A stretch of DNA of 60,705 nucleotides, taken from the NCBI GenBank assembly GCA_910578565.1, contig CAJTQF010000008.1, forward strand, positions 1 through 60,705. Direction: 5' to 3'. The notes beneath the pieces are model-generated. The model saw only the letters and a list, made by a program, of their open reading frames with translations, did not search any database and was not told the origin of the DNA. Of the stretch, positions 56,407 through 60,705 are shown piece by piece. The stretch's first letter is position 1; each line of letters begins with the position of its first letter. Origin of the DNA: an uncultured Christensenella sp. (GTDB lineage: Bacteria > Bacillota > Clostridia > Christensenellales > Borkfalkiaceae). The translations under genes were made by a program, and so were the position numbers.

Positions 56407-59112
56407 ATGAAGAAAAGATTTCTGGCAATTTTGTGTATGATTTTGTCGGCAGTGTTCGTCTTTGCTACGGCTTGCAACAAGAATAGCGGTGGCGGCGACT
56501 CCGACGGGGACTACAATGTTGAAAAAGAAGAAGGTTGTAACCTGCTTACTATTTATTATAAAAGCGATTCGGGTTACGACGATAAAGACGTCTGGCTTTG
56601 GTACGGCAGCGTGAACGGCACGGGATATAAATTCCACAGCTGTGAATACGGCGGCAAAGCTATGTTCAATATTCCCGAAGAAATAGAAGAGGTGGGCTTT
56701 ATCATAAGAAAGAACTGCGTTCCCGGCAGCTCGTCTTGGGGCAATGCGCAAAAAGACGGTACCGACGCGGACCGTAAAATTAATATGAAGGGCAAGGGCG
56801 ACGTTGAAATTTACACCAAATCGGGCGACGGCAAAAATTACAGCAGTACCGACGGCGGCGTAACGCTGGAAGAAATGAAGTTCCTTGCTTTGGCGGATAT
56901 GACAGACCTTACCCATATCAAAATTACCGCCAGCAATAACGAAAATATAACCAAAGACCGCGTAAAGGTAACCACCGCTTCCGAAACGGGCGCTGCGGCG
57001 GAAGTTGGGGTGGCTTCGGTTTCAAACAATATCGTAACTATGGCTTCACCGTTGGAGCTGTCCAAGGCGTACACTCTCGAAGTGGAAGGATTCGACGACC
57101 CCGTGGGCGTTGTTCCCGCAACTTACTTCCAGAGCAAAGAGTTTGAACAGGCTTATACCTATGACGGCGAACTGGGCGTAGAACTTCAGGAAAACAAGAC
57201 TATCTTCCGTCTCTGGGCGCCCACAGCAAGCAGCGTTGATCTGAACCTTTACGGCGACGGCAGTTTCGGTAAAGCGAAAGTTTATCCTATGGAACGCGGC
57301 GAAAAGGGCGTATGGACCTACACCGCAGACAGCAATCTTAACGGAAAATACTACACTTATACCGTTGCGACTTCCGCAGGCGTCAACGAAACGGTAGACC
57401 CCTACGCGCGTTCGGCGGGGCTTAACGGCAAGCGCGGTATGATACTCGACCTTGACAAGACCGACCCCGAAAACTGGGCGGACGAAACTTTTGTAAACAA
57501 CGGCGTAGACAACTATACCGACGCGCAGATATGGGAAGTACACATCCGCGACTTCTCAAACAAGATTTCTTCCCTTAAAGAAGAATACAGGGGAAAATAT
57601 CTCGGCTTTACGGTAGACGGGCTTAAAAACAAGGACGGTATTTCCGTAGGTCTCGCTTATCTTAAAGAACTGGGCATTACCCACGTTCACCTGTTGCCTT
57701 CGTACGACTATTCTTCGGTTGACGAAAGCGCGATAGACGAAAGTTTTAACTGGGGTTACGATCCCGAAAACTACAACGTTCCCGAAGGCAGCTATTCAAC
57801 CGACCCTTACGACGGCGCTGTCCGCGTGAACGAATACAAACAGATGGTTCAGGCTCTGCATAACGCGGGCATCGGCGTAATTATGGACGTCGTTTACAAC
57901 CATACTTATTCAATAGACTCTAACCTTAACAAAGTAGTTCCTTACTACTATTACCGTTACGGCTCTGACGGCAACCCTTCGAACGGCTCCGGTTGCGGCA
58001 ACGAAACCGCTTCCGAGCGCTCTATGGTCCGTAAGTATATTGTTGATTCGGTAAGCTACTGGCAGAACGAATACAAACTTGACGGTTTCAGGTTCGACCT
58101 CATGGGCGTTCACGATATCACCACTATGCAGGAAATCGAAAAGACCGTTCACGCCGCAAACGAAAAAGCAATCATTTACGGCGAAGGCTGGACGGGCGGC
58201 GGCGTTGCGCTCGACTCTAAGGAGCAGGCTACGCTTGCAAACCTGCAAAAACTCAATACCGGCGCGGGCGTCAACAAAGACGGTTTGAACGGCGTTGCAA
58301 TGTTCAACGACGTAATCCGCGACGGCATAAAGGGTTCCACTTTCAATCTTGACGACAGGGGTTATGCTACGGGCGGCGGCGCTACCTATATCGAAAACGT
58401 GTTGTTCGGCGTAACCGGCAGCACCTACGGCGGCGGACGCGACAAGTTCACCAACTACACGGGCAACTGGTCGGCGGCAAATCCCACGCAGGTAATAAAC
58501 TATGTTTCCGCGCACGACAACAACACCCTTTGGGACAGAATTTGCCATATCTACGGCGAAGGCAACGAAACTCTGGGCAAGCGTCTTGCGATGAACAGGC
58601 TGTCTGCCGCGATAGTGCAGACTTCGCTCGGCATTCCCTTTATGCAGGCTGGTGAAGAAATGCTCCGCGCTAAAAAGAACGAAGACGGCAGCTATAACGA
58701 AAACAGTTACAACGCGCCCGACTCGGTAAACAATATCGACTGGGATTTACTGACGACCGAAAGCGAGCAGTACAAGATGATGCAGTACTACAAGGGGCTT
58801 ATCCAGTTCCGTAAAGCTAACGAAATTCTCCGTCAGACCACTGTGGGCGACTATGAAACGGGCAATGTTTGCAAACTTGTTAAAAAGGAAGGCGCGTTTG
58901 TTGCGTTCACAATGACGCATACCGTTTCGGGTGAGAAGTTGCTTGTGATTTACAACCCGACCGAAAGCGAGAAAGATTTCAAACTTCCCAAAGGAAACTG
59001 GGATTTGTATATCAACGGCACGACCGCGGGCGTTACTAAACTTGCAAGCGCGGCGGGCGAAAGCACCGTAAAAATTGCAGGCATAAGCTGCTACGTCTAT
59101 AAACAGGCGTGA
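56407..59112 (+). CDS. pulA: Surface type I pullulanase lipoprotein (GH13_14)
   Basis: Cleaves alpha-1,6 branch points of pullulan, amylopectin and limit dextrins at the cell surface. The 901-residue protein has a lipoprotein signal ending FATAC (Cys near 23), a CBM41-like starch-binding domain (about 35-150; TIYYKSDSGYDDKDVWLWYG), a linker module, a CBM48 (FRLWAPTASSVDLNLYGDG, about 260-350) and the GH13 barrel. Type I signature is NWGYDPENYNVPEGSYS; catalytic regions are VVYNHT, DGFRFDLMG (nucleophile Asp), YGEGW (acid Glu) and VSAHDN. It is followed 69 bp on by a starch-binding lipoprotein with no terminator between. Confidence 0.95.
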   Translation: MKKRFLAILCMILSAVFVFATACNKNSGGGDSDGDYNVEKEEGCNLLTIYYKSDSGYDDKDVWLWYGSVNGTGYKFHSCEYGGKAMFNIPEEIEEVGFIIRKNCVPGSSSWGNAQKDGTDADRKINMKGKGDVEIYTKSGDGKNYSSTDGGVTLEEMKFLALADMTDLTHIKITASNNENITKDRVKVTTASETGAAAEVGVASVSNNIVTMASPLELSKAYTLEVEGFDDPVGVVPATYFQSKEFEQAYTYDGELGVELQENKTIFRLWAPTASSVDLNLYGDGSFGKAKVYPMERGEKGVWTYTADSNLNGKYYTYTVATSAGVNETVDPYARSAGLNGKRGMILDLDKTDPENWADETFVNNGVDNYTDAQIWEVHIRDFSNKISSLKEEYRGKYLGFTVDGLKNKDGISVGLAYLKELGITHVHLLPSYDYSSVDESAIDESFNWGYDPENYNVPEGSYSTDPYDGAVRVNEYKQMVQALHNAGIGVIMDVVYNHTYSIDSNLNKVVPYYYYRYGSDGNPSNGSGCGNETASERSMVRKYIVDSVSYWQNEYKLDGFRFDLMGVHDITTMQEIEKTVHAANEKAIIYGEGWTGGGVALDSKEQATLANLQKLNTGAGVNKDGLNGVAMFNDVIRDGIKGSTFNLDDRGYATGGGATYIENVLFGVTGSTYGGGRDKFTNYTGNWSAANPTQVINYVSAHDNNTLWDRICHIYGEGNETLGKRLAMNRLSAAIVQTSLGIPFMQAGEEMLRAKKNEDGSYNENSYNAPDSVNNIDWDLLTTESEQYKMMQYYKGLIQFRKANEILRQTTVGDYETGNVCKLVKKEGAFVAFTMTHTVSGEKLLVIYNPTESEKDFKLPKGNWDLYINGTTAGVTKLASAAGESTVKIAGISCYVYKQA

Positions 59113-59181
59113 AATTAAGGAACTAATACCCGAAAGGGCAGGTTTAAATAAATTTTATTAAATAATATTATGGAGGAAATT

Positions 59182-60693
59182 ATGAAATCAAAGAAGATTG
59201 TTGCACTGGTTCTGTCAGCGGCAATGGTAGTCGGCGCGGCGTCAATGTTTGCGGCGTGCAAACCCGAAGAAGACGGTCCCGGCGGTACTACCGGTCCTGA
59301 ATTCCAAGTAGACAACGAAGTATACCACTGTGCCGGATCCAGCAAGGGTCCCGAAGGCTCTCTGTATGAACAGGGCTGGAACGAAAAGGCTGAAGGCGCG
59401 ACCGAAAAGGTTACTTTTGTCAAGGACGCCGCAGTCACAAATGAAAACGTATTCAAACTCGAAATGAAGCTGTATGCAGGCGACGAATTCAAAATCGTCA
59501 AAGCAACCACAGGCTGGACCTGGGAACTTACTACCGCGGCGTTTGTAGACGCGCAGGAAGACGACACTTATAACTGGGTTGTTAAAAACGACGACGACCA
59601 GATAGTTTTCAGAAGCGTAAGCAGCTCTAACAGCAACATTACCTTAAACGAAGGTATGGACGGTATTTACGAGTTCACTCTTAAAACCAATCCCGCAGCG
59701 ACAGAGCATGCGGACCAATACAAAATTTCTTACAAACTTGTTGAAAAAATCGACAAACTCAGGATTCCTTACAATATGGAAGTTTGGGGCGATCTGAACG
59801 GCTTCGGCTTCGGTTCGAACAAGATTGCAATGACCAATAAGGACGGCATCTGGTCGACCGTAATCGATATCACCGAAAAAGACCTTGTAAGAAAAGAAGA
59901 CGGTACTAAGATTACTACCGGCGAAGAATACACCGGCACGAAGTACTCGGCGGTTTACGTATCCAACGTTGGCGACGGCGAAACCGACGAAGACGTCAAA
60001 GTATTCGTTGACGCAAACGCTAAGAAAGCTACCGTAAGGGTTGACGGCGAAGACGTTGAAGCTAACCTTCTTACCGCAGGCAAGTGGAACGTAACCTTCG
60101 ACCAGAATACCAAGACAGTTACGTTTGCTGAAATCAAAGACGACTGGAACATCGTTGCAGGCGCAAAAGAAGTAAAACTCGAAGCTCAGACGGACGGCAC
60201 ATGGCAGGGTACTCTTGAACTTACCGAAGCTGCTACGGGCGTTAAACTTGTAAACAAGGGCGGCGAAGACGCAGATGTTACAATCGGCGATCTTGCGGCT
60301 GGTACCTGGCTTGTTCAGTACAATCCCGAAACAGGTAAAGTAAGATACGATACAAACCACAACTTCTATTTAACCGGAAGTCTTTATGGCTGGGGCGACG
60401 GTCCCAAGGGTGATGCACCCAAACTTACTGAAAGCGAAACCGAAGGCATTTGGGAAGTTATTGTAGATTGGAGCACCGAAACCGACAATATTCTGTTCAA
60501 GGTAGTTGAAGGTAACTTTATTGAAGGCGCTACTGCGTGGCACGGTCACTGGGCAGAAAACCAGCATCCTGACGGAAATATGGACGATCACAGTGAAGGC
60601 GGTAACTTCAAAGTTGCTCCGGGCAAATATCGTATAACTTTCGATGCATCAACCAAAAAGATCGGATATGAATTAATTACTGATGCCGAGTAA
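59182..60693 (+). CDS. Starch-binding-type surface lipoprotein (SusE/F-like modules)
   Basis: A 503-residue lipoprotein. The signal LVLSAAMVVGAASMFAAC ends in a MFAAC lipobox at about residue 25. The mature part is a chain of beta-sandwich modules, at least two of which have the WGDLNGFGFG / YGWGDGPKGDAPKL pattern and Trp/Tyr-rich strands seen in SusE/SusF and CBM26-like starch binders. No catalytic motif is present. It follows pulA on the same strand, so it most likely holds starch or dextrins for the pullulanase. GGAGG precedes the ATG at 59182; an in-frame upstream ATG at 59170 is too close to it. The gene ends within the window, 12 nt before the edge. Confidence 0.8.
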   Translation: MKSKKIVALVLSAAMVVGAASMFAACKPEEDGPGGTTGPEFQVDNEVYHCAGSSKGPEGSLYEQGWNEKAEGATEKVTFVKDAAVTNENVFKLEMKLYAGDEFKIVKATTGWTWELTTAAFVDAQEDDTYNWVVKNDDDQIVFRSVSSSNSNITLNEGMDGIYEFTLKTNPAATEHADQYKISYKLVEKIDKLRIPYNMEVWGDLNGFGFGSNKIAMTNKDGIWSTVIDITEKDLVRKEDGTKITTGEEYTGTKYSAVYVSNVGDGETDEDVKVFVDANAKKATVRVDGEDVEANLLTAGKWNVTFDQNTKTVTFAEIKDDWNIVAGAKEVKLEAQTDGTWQGTLELTEAATGVKLVNKGGEDADVTIGDLAAGTWLVQYNPETGKVRYDTNHNFYLTGSLYGWGDGPKGDAPKLTESETEGIWEVIVDWSTETDNILFKVVEGNFIEGATAWHGHWAENQHPDGNMDDHSEGGNFKVAPGKYRITFDASTKKIGYELITDAE

Positions 60694-60705
60694 TCGGCTC
60701 AGACC

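Noticed and set aside
1..60705. tRNA, rRNA, prophage or insertion sequence
   Set aside because: None seen on either strand: no TTCGA-type tRNA arms with CCA ends, no transposase or phage structural motifs.

Overview
The window looks like a piece of chromosome from an uncultured, strictly anaerobic, low-to-mid GC Clostridia-type bacterium (Firmicutes; Christensenellales-like is a guess, not shown). Pointers are the anaerobic ribonucleotide reductase with its radical-SAM activase, an electron-bifurcating type [FeFe] hydrogenase HydABC, Rex, AddAB rather than RecBCD, Gram-positive style lipoproteins, a potassium-type membrane pyrophosphatase, and TTGACA/TATAAT promoters with strong GC-rich hairpin terminators. 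No rRNA, tRNA, CRISPR array, transposase or phage gene was seen; the region reads as ordinary chromosome rich in polysaccharide use.

Layout. 1-0.7 kb: 3' part of a Gln/Pro-rich coiled-coil protein. 0.7-4.6 kb: HNH protein, then nrdD-nrdG-dut behind a promoter carrying two NrdR boxes. 4.7-8 kb: ROK glucokinase, rex, a small membrane protein and a lipoprotein. 8-13.5 kb: hydCBA (minus strand) facing an iron alcohol dehydrogenase; both make sense as Rex-type redox targets, since they dispose of NADH. 13.7-18.9 kb: small Cys-rich protein, GH43 glycosidase, MATE exporter, polysaccharide deacetylase, kduD. 19-23.5 kb: ferritin-like protein, surface pectate lyase, and an unknown membrane/coiled-coil protein behind a leader that looks like a transcription attenuator.

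23.7-33.6 kb is a hexuronate operon: eda (fused to a VOC domain), kdgK, a TIM-barrel isomerase, kduI, an orphan ABC ATPase, uxaB, uxaA, uxaC. With the pectate lyase and kduD it gives a complete route: pectate is cut at the surface, unsaturated uronate goes through KduI and KduD, saturated galacturonate/glucuronate through UxaC, UxaB and UxaA, both meet at 2-keto-3-deoxygluconate, then KdgK and Eda yield pyruvate and glyceraldehyde-3-phosphate.

33.7-45.7 kb is mixed: a small SLOG/Rossmann-like protein behind a large structured leader, a zinc-ribbon membrane protein, an NSS transporter, a HIT protein, a GltD-like oxidoreductase, the pyrophosphatase, a BspA-type lipoprotein, a second KdgK-like kinase, three 66-bp tandem repeats and another lipoprotein. 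45.7-52.2 kb: addB-addA. 53.5-56.2 kb: nadB-nadC-niaR with a perfect dyad over the promoter. 56.4-60.7 kb: pullulanase and a starch-binding lipoprotein.

The best candidates for something new are non-coding: the attenuator-like leader at 23.3-23.5 kb, the structured leader at 33.74-33.9 kb with its SLOG-like gene, and a paired leader motif placed before two genes of the hexuronate operon.
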